From positions 1,714,089-1,778,088 of the forward strand of contig NW_020653719.1 of NCBI RefSeq assembly GCF_003589595.1: a stretch of DNA of 64,000 bases, read 5' to 3'. Under the pieces are notes generated by a model. The model did not search any database, had not been told where the DNA came from, and saw only the letters and a list, made by a program, of their open reading frames with translations. The first letter of the stretch is position 1; the number at the start of each line of letters is the position of its first letter. Below are positions 1-11,805 of this stretch, in pieces. This stretch comes from Hyposmocoma kahamanoa. Taxonomy: Eukaryota; Arthropoda; Insecta; Lepidoptera; Cosmopterigidae. Both the position numbers and the translations under genes were made by a program.

Positions 1-138
1 GCAGTTACGCATTTGCATAGATGCAGTTACGCATTTGCATAGATGCAATCGCCTATAAATCGCTAGTGTAGCGATGCAATAGTGCGTTTAACGAACGCGC
101 GTTTACATCGCTGCTAAAAGTCGCTGTAACCACTCTAA
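1..138. mobile_element. TIR element cut by the window edge (same family as 61912-62178)
   Basis: Short AT-rich stretch with CGATGCAATAGTGCGTTTA, ACGCGCGTTTACATCGCTGC and an end reading TGTAACCACTCT. The same order of sequence occurs at 62090-62178, where a matching inverted left end is present. The first 40 bases also repeat a 22-bp unit (GCAGTTACGCATTTGCATAGAT) almost twice. Confidence 0.6.
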
Positions 139-1837
139 ACGTTATTAACAAACATTGTCTGTGTCCCGGTTCGGCATAGAAAAGTAATGGTACAAATACA
201 GCCAGCAACAGCAGCAGTTATTAAATAAAATATGATTTATAGGAGTACAAATACGAAGTTGAGAAACACTTTAAATTATAGAGTGCATTGCAATTGAAAC
301 TGGAAGCAAACTGTAAGTTTTAAGACAAACTACAGTTTTGCAATCGCAAAAGTTTTTATTATGGCTTGACAGTAAGTATCTTCTATAATACCTGTTCGTG
401 TTTTTTCATTGTTTAAATTCTGCTGTCCTTGTCATAACTAACGCATTTGCATTTATGTAACTTTGTAAGTTTTTTTTTATTTGAAAAATGGCAATTACGC
501 TGATTTTGTTTAACAATAAAACTGAGACTAGATAAGATATTAAAAACCGCTAATAGAGGTTGTGTAGCGAATCGCAGCAGTCCCTACAAATATCTTCTGA
601 ATATATTTTTTAGTCTCTTTATGTTTTAATTATATATTTAAATTCTAAAACGTGATTGTTTTTTGGCGCCATTCTTCACTATTGTTTTCTGTTTTGCTTT
701 GATAGCTGTACGTGTTTATAATAAATTAATAAACTGTAAATACATTTGTTGTGACCTTGCCTTGCTCACTCGTTTTTAGCATCCATCTGAACCTATTCAT
801 ACAGCCCGCTACAAGAAAGTTGTAGATATTGTTCAGCTGATTCCAGATATACTAGTACTTCAGTTTTATACTATTAGGAGAGAGCGGGACTGAACGTTCC
901 AATTTTCAAATAACTTGCAGTTTTATACTGAAAATGAAGGGTTTGATTTTCATAATGTGGAAATATTGAGCAAATGTTTATCGTTTTTTGAAATAGTATT
1001 GTCACTTCTACTAATATCTCAATAGTCTTTTTCATAGAGGCTAATTTTTGACAAATTTCGGAGCGGAACATTCAGCCCTGCTTTGGGGCGCGTTGTTGCG
1101 CCTTTGAGGCAAATTGTTCCGCCTAGATTATAACAGAATAACATAGATTTTCTCAAATAAAACCACCTATTTTATAATTGTATGTATGTAATGTTTATAT
1201 TATGCACAACAAACTTAAAAAAAACATCTACATTCTTATTCATCAGTAATATTATTCATCGCTCATTTCTTCATCTGAATCACAGTTGAGACAGACACAC
1301 ATAAGTAACTCTATCATCTAGTCTAAATATTTAACATGAGCCCGTTTGTAGTTTGGCATCCTTAAAACAAAGAAAAATAGTCATAAAATTTAAGTATGAT
1401 TGCAGGTCAATTGGGGAAGTTGTTCCTAGGAACACAGCCCCTCGAGAGAGGAACTTATAACCCCAAATTACGTTTTTATACGAAAACTGACATACCGGCA
1501 AAGTAACGGAATCAATCAAAAAAATACTTAAACAATAAGATTCCTTACTAATGTTACTACAATTTAGAAAGTTACGATTGAATTGGCGCATAATAAACAA
1601 AGACAGACAAAAAAATTTAAACTAGAAAAAATTCCCGTACGTGATATTTTGACAGCTCCACGCACATAGCCACACGTCGTCGCCGGAGTAATTGAAATGG
1701 CTGCCAACAAGACGCATCACCTAACGCTTTAACGACACGCTTCATATGTATTGCTACATATTTTCCTTGCAAACTTATTGCTGTGAGAACAACTTACCCC
1801 TGGAACTACCAGCCCCGGTCTCCCCTACGTCAGTTAT
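139..1837. other. no gene seen
   Basis: AT-rich sequence with only short chance ORFs (874-1071 and 1331-1600, minus) that match nothing I recognise. No splice-supported exon or clear repeat boundary was found. Confidence 0.5.
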
Positions 1838-2003
1838 GATAAGGACGGCAGAATTACAGTTGTACTTATTAACTCGCAATATAGTACCATGCATGCAATA
1901 TGAATTTATCTAACAAAATGCAACAGATGTCTAGCCGAACGAAAAACGGCATTGCATTCGACCCGAACGTTATATATCAGAAGTTAAATGTTTTTGCCCC
2001 GAT
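1838..2003 (+). repeat. dispersed repeat, inverted copy at 30440-30614
   Basis: About 160 bp, from GTCAGTTATGATAAGGACGG through CATTCGACCCGAACGTTATA to AGTTAAATGTTTTTGCCCC. The same sequence, diverged, is found reversed near 30.5 kb. Class unknown. Confidence 0.65.
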
Positions 2004-4093
2004 CGTCAAAAATTCAAATCGATTACGTTACTTATGATAAGGTGGGCTAAATTATTTCCTGTCGTAATTTTACCGAACCACGGCAGCTCCTGTACCTTTC
2101 TACATAAGTTTTAATTAAAGTGACCCTCCCTACTCCCTACTGACTCTCGTATGACTTAGGGCATACGAGAAGGGCACTATAACCTGTGCGTTGGCAGGAG
2201 GCTTCTAAGTTCAGGACCTAACCTAACAATGATAGCACGAATCGAAGTGTTTGAGGCGAGAGTGAGGTACGGTATTTATTGGAAAAGATTAGATAAGTTG
2301 TTAAACAGATCATATTGTGCCAAAGCACTAAGGGTGCTGTGGACAAAAAAAGACCGAAACTTTACAAAAATTGCTTTAACTTTCAACTTTTTGACGTAAC
2401 TGCACGTAACATATAAATATTTTGAGTTACAGATTGCTGTATCATTTTCTAAATGTACAAAAACCCTTTATTTTTTTTTATTCTTAATACAAGAACAAAA
2501 TTCAATTCTTACATAGAAATATCTAGAGCGGTTAGAGCCAGTGCTACGAATCCTCTAGTATTTCGTTTCGTAGAGCCCCATCGTACGTGTGTAAGCCCTG
2601 TATCCTCTCACACTCTACGCTACAAATCTTATTTGCTCTTCGGCATTCGCGCCGACTCTGTATCGGCATTTTTATTGCCTGCCTTCCTGTGCACATGTGA
2701 TACTGAAAGTGTCGTTAACCCCATCGCTTAGCTTGAATTTCAATTTCCTAAGTTTTTCTATATCAACGCAGGAAGAACCTTTACTTGTACGTTCAAAGCT
2801 CTATTGGTGGTTTGTGAGTTGTAATACTCGAAAAAAGGGAAAACAAACCACTAAGACAAGAAGAGAGATGAATAAAAATATAAAGAAACACCAAGGAAGT
2901 AAGGCACGCATCTCTCAAGATTCGGCTGGTGAAACCAAGATGCTTGGGGCTATGAGAAGATGCAGTGTTTGTCCAAGCTCCAGTTTGTCCTACTTTCGTT
3001 TGTCTAGAAAACAGTTGCATTTCTTTGTTAAGCCAATATCGGAATATAACCGTAAGAGAAACGTTAAGGGAAAGACCCTTATCACTGATTTAGTCAGGAA
3101 TGAAATAAGCAACGTTCGTGTATTGATAATTGGTCTATTCACTCTTCATTATCAATTTGTTCAGATGGCGGTGTGTTAAAAACGTTGATTGCAATTAATT
3201 TATTTACTTTTCACAGCAATTAGTTAAAAGTACGAAATATGGATCAAGTTAAAACGGATTTTACAAGTCACTCGGCGAATTCACAGGGAGCGGCCGCGCT
3301 TACTTTTTCTCTTTTCAAGTAACTCTCATAAAAGCATTGGCAATTAACTGAGGAGTGCCTTATGTCATAAGAACACGTCATATGATTGATTAAACTAAAC
3401 ATATTGAAATGACACCTGCGCTCCCTCTCTGTGACCCTTAGAGGATGGAAAAATACTGTGACTTCATCCGGTTTGAGTTGTCAAACTGCCGTGACATTTG
3501 TAAACAAAGAAACCATGATCGAGCCTAGTTAATGTCATTCGTCGATACTTTATTAGAAAACAACACTTAATAGTATTAACTAAGATTTATCCTTTTGTAA
3601 AGCACATTACGTAAACAATAAACCAAATTCTGTTACATTACGTTTGAAGCAATATCTGGCTCCGACATATATTTTTAACAGAAACATAAAATATGAGAAT
3701 TTACACAGATATTTTTACCTAATCATAGTAGATAGCTCAACTGGGTGTAAGGTGGCTGCGGAACACAAATCCAGGATGTTCCCCTCTTGGCCTATGCGAG
3801 GGGCAAAACAGATCAAGTAACGCTGGATAGAAACTCAAGACCACCTGAGATTTCAATTTCGCGACGCTGCTGAATAAATTTTTCGAAATTCTTTGTTGAA
3901 CTTCGTGACCTAAAGCAATATCACGTTATGTAACAAGGATGTGCTATTTTCCAATCACATAATACCATGCGAAAATACCGGCTACAGAGAGACATTCAAC
4001 ATTTTCGTATTTTATTTGATACGATTTGATTATGACAGACTCAAAAGGAATACACAGATTACTTTCGTGTACATATAATCCCGGGTATTTTAG
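2004..4093. other. no supported gene; unrecognised ORFs only
   Basis: Holds two overlapping plus-strand ORFs of 92 and 160 codons (2453-2731, 2697-3179). The longer one has a lysine-rich middle but no domain, signal peptide or homology I recognise, and an antisense ORF overlaps it. Likely chance ORFs. The rest is AT-rich without visible features. Confidence 0.4.
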
Positions 4094-4157
4094 AATGGAA
4101 ATGTTCGATCGTAATTCTTGGGTTTAGACCCAAGAATAACGATCGAACATTTCCATT
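4094..4157. repeat. 30-bp inverted repeat with 4-nt loop
   Basis: Arms 4094-4123 and 4128-4157 pair with a single mismatch around the loop TTAG; each arm contains ATGTTCGATCGT. No terminal features of a transposon were seen around it. Confidence 0.85.
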
Positions 4158-5056
4158 ACTCAGGTAAAGATAGCAAGAAGTCCTAAACTAACAACTCAAA
4201 AAGGTGTCCTTTCGATTATTGATCAATGTGAGTTGATCCACGAAATATTTACAGTAACAAGCATATATAGTATTATGTAAAATATATGTAGAAAAATTTC
4301 ATGATTTTACAAGCAGGACCCACTTCCAAGGAAACGATACACAGACAATAAATTGGAACGCTCGAGAACAACTGAAAAAAAGAACATTTAACGAAATAGT
4401 CCGGGAAAAGGCACAAATTAAAGAATGAGTGTCATAAAATCTTTTAAAGTGTTTTTTGAAATATGCCATAGCGTTTGGAGAACCGCCAAGTACGCCTATC
4501 GCGCGGCCAGGCTGGCTCGACACCGCCTATCTTAACTGATATTTTAATATGAATACTTATAAAAAAAAAGTACCTTTGTTACATTTTTTAAAAATCTATG
4601 AGGAGTTTCCATTACATTACGCCACCCATTCTTATCTAAATAATTCAGACGTGCCAGACGTGAATGACGGGGCAACAGAGATAAAGCAAATCCATTAGAA
4701 GATTGAAACAAAATATTCGGTGCTCACTTGAGGTAAAGTATAATATTTAAGTGCTAAACCATTATCATTGATAAGCCTATACATTGTGTGATAAAAAACC
4801 TATGGTTAATAATCACTAATTGAAAGGACCAAATTGCGAAAAAAGGTTCAACTTTAGAATAGCTGACGGCGAGTTGGGAGTTCATATTATTTTTAGAGAT
4901 AGACCTAAACGAGTCAAAGAAGCCTCCCACAAATTTTCAGGTTTGGAAAACGAAACAATGAAAATGATTTTTGAAAACCATTAAATCTGAAGCAAGACAT
5001 ACATTTCACACTAATAATAATGTAAAAATAAACCCATTACAGCACATCCACGCAGG
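4158..5056. other. no gene seen
   Basis: AT-rich, with only a short chance ORF on the minus strand (4299-4523). Nothing recognised. Confidence 0.5.
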
Positions 5057-5064
5057 TTTTGTGT

Positions 5065-5829
5065 AAAATGGTGCCTGTCGGTCCTTGGAGGGAGAGATGC
5101 CATTTAGTTCATTCGCACAAATGAACTAATTCAGTGTTTTAGTTCCGTTAGTTCTTTTTGTTCCTTAGTTCAGTGGGATCTGGGAACTGGAAAGGAATAG
5201 GAACCGTTTCGGTCTTTGGACTCGGAATGAAAAATCCCTATGAACGATTTATTGATTTAAATATGAATGTTTTATTGTTTTCCCTCTTTCCTGTATTTCT
5301 CCTTTTTTTGGAATAAGTTTTTTTTATATTTACAATGAAAATATCATTACATTTGTTTTTAGTAATTTTACGTTATAATTTTATTTCAAAATACATATAC
5401 ATAATTAATTATATTTGTTGTATTTGAGTTTGCTATTTTATAAATGTTTATTAATTTGTATATGTATAACATGTATAACCTACACATAGCGTGTAAGTGT
5501 GTTAAATTTGATAAAGAAAATAAAAGTAAATATGAAACAAGTGCATTGTATACGTACTTACAAATTTATATTTGAGTAATGATATCCATAGTCCATTAAT
5601 TATCTCGTACGTAGCCTCTCAACACGCGTCTGTGAACTAAAACAATGAAAGAACTAAAAAGATGGGGGAAAGTTGTTAAGATCACCTCGAGTCTGTGGCT
5701 CCGCAAATAATTCCTAATCCTACTGAACTAAAAGACAGGCCAACCAATAAGATCGTGCACAAGGAACTAATTCGTTTCGGTCAGTGTCAGGAATTCATTC
5801 CTAACAATTCATGAACTATTCAAGCCTAC
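5065..5829. mobile_element. non-autonomous hAT-like element, copy 1, with 8-bp target duplication
   Basis: Flanked by direct repeats TTTTGTGT (5057-5064 and 5830-5837). Ends read AAAATGGTGCCTGTCGGTCC and CATGAACTATTCAAGCCTAC. Subterminal parts are dense in AGTTC/GAACT words; the middle is AT-rich with no ORF. A second copy in reverse orientation lies at 55138-55840 with its own 8-bp duplication, which supports the boundaries. An 8-bp duplication is the hAT superfamily length. Confidence 0.7.
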
Positions 5830-6247
5830 TTTTGTGTTGCACTTCGATATTCCAAAGTCATACTATCGCGTGTTGTTTAAATTTTGATATTAATGTACTT
5901 TTTTTATTTAGTTTCTAGCATAATTAACATATTAATGAAACAATTTCAAAATTTTGTTTAAAAATAAAATGTATATTATAAGATGTATTTAAAATAGTGT
6001 AATTAAAATATTAAAAAATCTAATATAGTATATAACGCTACCCTTCGCTTCGCGATCACCTTAGACTTGCTTCGACTTCGTAGGTTGTTCTTTTTTATAC
6101 AAACGCGTAAGTTTTTCTGGACACTGGAACCTTCGTGCACTTAATGTTTGTTTTTACAAATTTTCAAAAATTTCTATCTCAAAAACTATTATTTGTAATA
6201 ATAATTCAAATACTGCCCAGTCCTGCGCAGTATGAAAGGGGTGGGTT

Positions 6248-6248
<1 letters not shown>

Positions 6249-6282
<34 letters not shown>

Positions 6283-6284
6283 AT
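6249..6284. repeat. (TA)n microsatellite
   Basis: About 36 bp of alternating TA with one break, next to the 3' end of the LINE fragment. Confidence 0.9.
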
Positions 6285-6289
6285 AGACA

Positions 6290-7475
6290 CACGCTTGGCC
6301 ACAATCTCACCTGATGTTAAGCGACGATGTGACCGACGATGGGACGCGTTTGCCTAAAAAATACCTATTCACTCTAGCCTTGAATAGCCCCAAATTGTAC
6401 TTTTCGGGAAATACAGATACCGATACAGATACAGATACCGGTAGAGCATTCCATTCCTTTGCCGTACGCATCAGAAAGGAGGAAGCAAAGCGCTTAGTGC
6501 GAATAGGTGGAATATCAACGACATAAGAATGGAGTGCTCCGGACCTTCTAGTCGACCGAAGGAGGAACGGTGAGGGCGGAACCAAATTGAAAAATTCCTG
6601 CGCACACTCCCCGAAATGTATCCGATAGAAAACCGACAAGCAGGCTACTTTTCTGCGATGATCGAGATTTTGGAGCTTCGACTCCACAAGAGGATTATTG
6701 TTAATAAGTCTCTTTGCTTTACGCTCCACCGAGTCCAAGGCAGCTAACTGGTATTGGGCAGAGCCGTCCCAAAGGTGGCAGCAGTACTCCATACAGGATC
6801 GAACTTGTGCTTTATATAGATTTAAAAGCTGTTCAGGTGTGAAGTACCGCCTGACCTTGAAAGTATGCCTAGTTTTCTGGCAGCAGTTTATGCCAAGCAC
6901 TGGATGTATCGCCCAAAGTTGAGGTTGGATGATAAGTCCAGACCAAGTAGCTCAAGGTGGTCCCTTATCGGCACGGATACACCTCGGAAAGTCGGAGTAA
7001 GGTTTAGGGGACTCCGTTTTGATGAGAAAAGACACGCCTGTGTTTTAGCCGCATTAAACCTGACCCTGTTAGCATCTCCCCAGTCGGAAGCAGCTTTCAG
7101 ACTCAGGTTCAACCGGGTGACCATCGCCTCTCGCTTACACCGGATCTCTTCACTGTTGTCTCGGGCGTCTGGCACATAACTCACCGCCACTGTGCTGTCG
7201 TCTGCGTACCCAAAGATACCGGGCATCAGCAGCAGGTCGTTGATATGCAGCAAGAATAGAGTGGCGGAGAGGACAGATCCCTGAGGTACACCGGCATTTA
7301 TACCATGAGGAGCAGACGAGTAACCATCTACAACTACACGGATTGACCTATCCTTCAGAAAATCGCCTATCCATGTGCAAAAGCCAACAGGAATTCCGTA
7401 AGCTGGAAGCTTGTTTAACAGGCTATCATGCCAAACCCTATCAAAGGCCTTTGATATGTCGAGAGACACAGCATT
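6290..7475 (-). mobile_element. 5'-truncated LINE (CR1/Jockey-type) reverse transcriptase remnant
   Basis: Two overlapping reading frames on the minus strand (7469-6888, then 6900-6307) joined by one frameshift. The first has reverse transcriptase blocks: SLDISKAFDRVWH, GVPQGSVLSATLFLLHIND and the catalytic box YADDS. The second is the C-terminal part, with [18 protein letters not shown] and a final [13 protein letters not shown]. The endonuclease and 5' parts are absent, cut off at an AT-rich microsatellite near 7480. Within the second frame a TCTGTA-type microsatellite (6414-6441) has expanded, giving an SVSVSV run. Not functional. Confidence 0.88.
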
Positions 7476-7483
7476 ATGAATAA

Positions 7484-7535
7484 TATATATATATGAATAA
7501 TATATATATAAAAGAATGAAATATATATAATATTT
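7484..7535. repeat. (AT)n-rich stretch at the LINE 5' truncation
   Basis: Alternating AT tracts with two copies of GAATAATATATATATA. Confidence 0.75.
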
Positions 7536-8285
7536 CTTGTTGAATACTTTGTACTTTTGTAGTTTTTAATTTACTATATTAGGATAAATAGATTCACGTC
7601 AATTTTCTATAATTTAAAACTAATCTGAACGTACGTAAATTTAAGTCATTTTTATAAGATCTCTCTGCTGTCAAAATTGAAAAGGTACAGGAACAATTTT
7701 CAAAATAGTCTCTGCACCTTTCCTGCCCGCCTTTTAAAAATAAACCGCGTTAATTTTCAAGTATCATTTGTTTTTATTCTAAAGTAGCAACCAGCCCTCT
7801 ACACTTAACATTGCTTATAATTTTGCATTTTTGTAATGTCTTCTGATAGGTATATCAGATCCCTTAACTTACAAACATAAAATTTTCACTGACTTTCGTT
7901 TAAGGATTGAATTGAAAATTCTAAGCGTAATAATACAAACCCTCGACAGTCAAAGAAATGCAAGGTGAGCGCAGGCTTATCCCGATATGTTTACCAAGCA
8001 TTTCAACAGGAGCTTCGCAATCCACAGCCAAATTGTGTTTGTACACCAAATAAATGTATTTTTGATGCTAGACAGATACGTTACTTGCTGCTTTAACTAT
8101 TAATTTTACTTACTTCCACTTGGCAAATTGGGTTTATTGTTCCCATAAAGAAATGTTATTTTATGTACGTATAAAATACCCACATATCAACAAACGTTTC
8201 ATGTTTGAGTAGGCATTGTCGCAGTGACAATAAGAAGTGTTAGGTTAGATTATATAACTGTACTGTTCTACACTGGACAAGCTAA
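7536..8285. other. no gene seen
   Basis: AT-rich unique-looking sequence without an ORF of note. Confidence 0.5.
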
Positions 8286-8400
8286 AAAACTTCGTTCATA
8301 TATATCGAGTTCTTAGGTTTTCGCGATTGTTACACATAGGAAATGAAACTATTTTTCCGGATATAAATCGCGTATATTTGTTTGTTATTTGTCACGGTTG
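8286..8400 (+). repeat. dispersed repeat J, single arm
   Basis: Matches the left arm of the fold-back copy at 53555-53742: CGAGTTCTTAGGTTTTCGCG, TGTTACACATAGGAAATGAA and ATCGCGTATATTTG in the same order, then diverges. Confidence 0.7.
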
Positions 8401-8669
8401 ACTGCGGTGGTACAGTCTTCAACCAGTTATGTCTAATATTGACGCAAACCACCCTATTTTTTCACTATAGTTACAATAGTTATTAATTAAATACCTTATT
8501 TTTAATTTTACAAAGAAAACATTCCAATTTACGCTACATTAAGTTTTACAAATTATTTTATTGAATGAATTTTTATTAAGTTCAATTTATTATTAATTAA
8601 TAATAGAAATTAGAATAAACTAAAACATATTAATTAGTATTGCAGTCTTATGTCTGTTTGGGCAAAAAT

Positions 8670-9240
8670 CCCAAATGCTGTCGTTGGAGAAGCGACGGAA
8701 CATTTTAGATATGATGTTCTTATTTATAAATAATCAAATTAAATGCAGTTCAGCTCTAAATCGTACATCATTTAATGTTCCCCGCAGACTACCTAGATTT
8801 CCTGTAAAGCCTTTTCGCAGGACAGTTTTAGGCGCGAATTCTCCCGTTGCTAGGTTTTGCCAGTTGTACAATGATCACAACGCAACGATTGATTTACACT
8901 ACTTCTCTGCAGTAAGAACCAAGCGCGAAATGTCGTCACCTTCTCAAAACTCTGTCACCTAACTAACTTCTTTTTTATGCTTTTGCTTAGTCTTAAGATA
9001 TTATCACTATTTGTTTTTGTAAGTGATTTATATGGTTAAATTAATGTTTACACCTTTCTTTTTGTGAGTTTATTTTTTACTCTGCAATAATTTATTGTGC
9101 ATGTAGTGTCGGTCTATAAATAGATTATGTACTTAGTTTTAAGTTTTTTTGCATGTATATTTTTTTATCTTTTATTGGTGTAACAATTGTTGACTGACCA
9201 AATAAATGATAAAAGAAATAAAAATGAAAGTTGTGTACTA
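8670..9240 (+). mobile_element. LINE 3' fragment (ORF2 C-terminus and tail)
   Basis: A 95-codon frame (8675-8962) reads LSLEKRRNILDMMFL at its start and PFRRTVLGANSPVARFCQLY near its end, wording typical of the C-terminal domain after the reverse transcriptase of insect LINEs. It is followed by an AT-rich 3' tail ending near 9220. Confidence 0.65.
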
Positions 9241-9297
9241 AACAAATTATATTTTATTTGTAGTTATTATATCAGTAATAACAATATGATAATGATT

Positions 9298-9520
9298 TAG
9301 TAGCAGTAGAGTTCCTTATGAAGGAGTTCGTCCAGGGAAGTACTGCAACCTTAGGTACCCATTTCTGCCGCCAAGCAGTAATGTAAGCATTACTGCATTG
9401 CGGTTTTGAAAGGGTAAGGATGCTGATGTAAATACTTATGTCTGAGTGTGACGTGCGCAGTGGCAGTGGCCGTCAGATCTTTGTGATTTAAGGCTCTTAG
9501 TGATTGTTATGGATAGGCAG
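9298..9520 (+). repeat. repeat E copy (3'-truncated)
   Basis: Starts TAGTAGCAGTAGAGTTCCTT and contains GTTCGTCCAGGGAAGTACTG and GCCAAGCAGTAATGTAAGCA. One of about ten copies of an approximately 300-bp family in this window that ends in an A-rich run; probably a retroposon of unknown class. Confidence 0.75.
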
Positions 9521-9544
9521 TCTCAACATGTATATACATGTTAA

Positions 9545-10153
9545 GGCAAAGTATTTCAACGCGAGGCTAGATTTTAGGAGGTGAGAATAAAATAAGAACA
9601 GGCGGAGAAAATTGACACAGATCCGACGTCAACAACCGCTCGATGGCGTCTGACGGGGCAGCGGGTGGCACGGCGTGTCGTTTTATTACCTTATTACCGT
9701 GTTCCGGTATTGAAAATAAGGGTAAGGCTGGTGAAATTACTGGCACATGGAACTTGTCAACTCTCTCTCTCTCTCTCTCACGGTGACGGGCGCAGTGGTA
9801 GTGCCCTCAGATCTTTGCAATTATGGACAGGCGTGTAGCTTACCATCAGACGCACGACTAGTTCGTTCCGTCACTTGACGTTATAAAAAAAAAATACCGC
9901 TGGGCAGTTTGCAAATTTTGGGGTGAATGTAAATTTAATAACTAATAGGACTTTATTTGAAAACCAAAATTTAGCAGGTTCTCTGAGGTACTTAAACAGA
10001 AGTATTTCCATTTAAAAATTTTGTACAAAGTTGGATATTTTATTTTTAAATAATTCGTTTATATCCTGAGGTGTATCGTATATTTTTTGTGAGACCATTA
10101 TTTAATAGTAAACACCTAAACAATTTTTCCAGCTTCTCCTCCGGTGACACGCC
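9545..10153 (+). mobile_element. non-autonomous TTAA-flanked element F, copy 1
   Basis: Flanked by TTAA on both sides (9541-9544, 10154-10157); ends are GGCAAAGTATTTCAACGCGA and CTCCTCCGGTGACACGCC, giving a short inverted GGC...GCC terminus. The copy at 28818-29586 has the same two ends and TTAA flanks. It carries a piece of repeat E in the middle (about 9690-9891), including a (CT)n tract. TTAA target use suggests a piggyBac-type MITE. Confidence 0.65.
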
Positions 10154-10157
10154 TTAA

Positions 10158-10465
10158 AGACTTGAGATTGAGATGCGATCACAATTTTTTCCGATGGCTG
10201 TTTTCATAGGCTTCTTGTAACATAACTCTATGGTAGTTCTTCAGAAATATTAATGTTCATTAAGTATAAAAATATATGACCCACTTGGTGTAAAAAGGCC
10301 ACACCTGCAAAGTGACTACTCTTCAGAACAGATTTTTAAAGAGTCTATGAACGAAATCAGTCTAACATAAAAGAGAATTAATTTGTTTCATATAGTTCGT
10401 ATTATTTCTATGACTCATGCAATGAAAGCACGTTTAACGTATGATCACATATGGCTCTAGTTAGC
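10158..10465. other. no gene seen
   Basis: AT-rich spacer after element F; no ORF or repeat recognised. Confidence 0.5.
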
Positions 10466-10640
10466 TTCGATGTCCACCGGTGGCGCCACCGCCATCCGCA
10501 CATAAAGCCCTCGATACATATGTAGTGTATTTGTAATTATATATAATAAATATTTAATAAATAAAAATAAATAATTAATTATTTGTAATAAAATGATAAA
10601 TAACCATTAATTTCTCACAATCCAAGAATTACTAATTAGA
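10466..10640 (+). repeat. direct repeat K, copy 1
   Basis: Contains CGGTGGCGCCACCGCCATCC and, 100 bp later, CCATTAATTTCTCACAATCC. The same two blocks recur at 11806-11955, 1.34 kb downstream in the same orientation. Could be the 3' UTR of a retroelement inserted twice. Confidence 0.7.
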
Positions 10641-10757
10641 AATGAGGAGAAGCTAGAAGCTCTCCGGCCGTACAAGACGGTGATGTCTGATGATGATACG
10701 TCTAGCAGTGATGTAGAGGTAGACCGCGAGGACTTGATTGATTTACTTGAAAGCTAG
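10638..10757 (+). CDS. short open frame, acidic C-terminus, unknown
   Basis: Directly after repeat K an open frame of about 38 codons reads NEEKLEALRPYKTVMSDDDT, then SSSDVEVDREDLIDLLES and a stop (TAG, 10755-10757). Its composition looks more like real coding sequence than its AT-rich surroundings. No start codon or acceptor could be fixed, and I do not recognise the protein; it may be the end of a transposon ORF. Confidence 0.3.
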   Translation, partial: RNEEKLEALRPYKTVMSDDDTSSSDVEVDREDLIDLLES

Positions 10758-11094
10758 GTTAAAATGTGCTATTTGTAATTGTAAAATATATTTCGTAGAC
10801 GTGTGCCCTCGTTTAAAAAAAAATGAATAGGTATATTACAGTACTTCTTAAAACTGATTTATATAGTAGTATTGTAGGATACATATACATATATATATAT
10901 TTTTTTTGTCTATAAGTGGAACTACACATTTTAACAGCTATCCCAAATTAATCTAATTACCTGTATTTGATACATTACATACGTACCTACAAAAGATTTT
11001 TTATTTCATAGAACACATAGGAAATTATACCTAGACTGTGTTAATATTATACAATACCTACGTGATCGCCTGGTAGGTAAATTCGGTAGGATAG

Positions 11095-11460
11095 CTGTGT
11101 GATCAAGTCCTCATACTGTGTGGTCACTCATACTGTGTGGTCAGCTGTTCATATGAACAGGTGTGTGACCAAGTTCAGCTCTGTGTGAATTAATGGTTTT
11201 GATTTCTGGACAGCTGTGTGATCAAGTCCTCATACTGTGTGGTTGGTAGTTACAACACTGAGTGTTATTGAACAGCTGTGTGACCAAGTCCTAGTACTGT
11301 GTGGTTGGCGGTTATAATACTAGGTGTTATTGAACAGCTGTGTGACCACGCTCAGTTCTGTGTGAATTAATGGTTTTGCTTTCAGAACAACAGAATCAGT
11401 GTGATCAAGACCGTATATACCATTGCAAATAGTAATGAACACTTAACTGTGTGATTGGCT
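11095..11460 (+). repeat. degenerate tandem repeat built on CAGCTGTGTGATCAAGTCCT
   Basis: At least five spaced copies of a word like CAGCTGTGTGACCAAGTCC followed by ACTGTGTGGTTGG, with interspersed TGTGTGAATTAATGGTTTTG (twice). Unit spacing is irregular, about 60-70 bp. Confidence 0.75.
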
Positions 11461-11805
11461 GTACGGCTATGGGAATAAATCCATATGAGTCCCTATATAC
11501 GTGTTTGAGATGTGTGCCACTCATTGAAACTAATTACGACCTAGGTACTTGTTGCTTAGTTGCTTAGTTGCAACTGATTTCTTGCAATTAATAGCATTCT
11601 GTGTGATAACTATACAATTAAATTCTGTGAGATTGCAATCTGTGCATAAAATCCACTGCCCAAAACCATTACTTATGTTTGATAATTATTACAATGGCAT
11701 CAATATACTGCGTGATAAATCTCTTTTTCATGAGCCTGGAGTAGCTGGAAGACCGAAGCCATCGAAGGAGGCCGTGGGATACGGCCTGGGCAGGACGGCC
11801 GAGTG

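Noticed and set aside
2200..2230. Telomeric (TTAGG)n repeat
   Set aside because: Only CCTAACCTAAC, two units, not an array.
2697..3179. 160-codon ORF as a host gene
   Set aside because: No domain, no splice support, an antisense ORF overlaps, and composition is like the surrounding non-coding DNA.
3277..3297. GAATTC followed closely by GCGGCCGC, like a cloning linker
   Set aside because: The flanks read as continuous genomic sequence and no vector sequence is present; chance is more likely.
11095..11460. CRISPR array
   Set aside because: Eukaryotic window, repeats are diverged and spacing is irregular.
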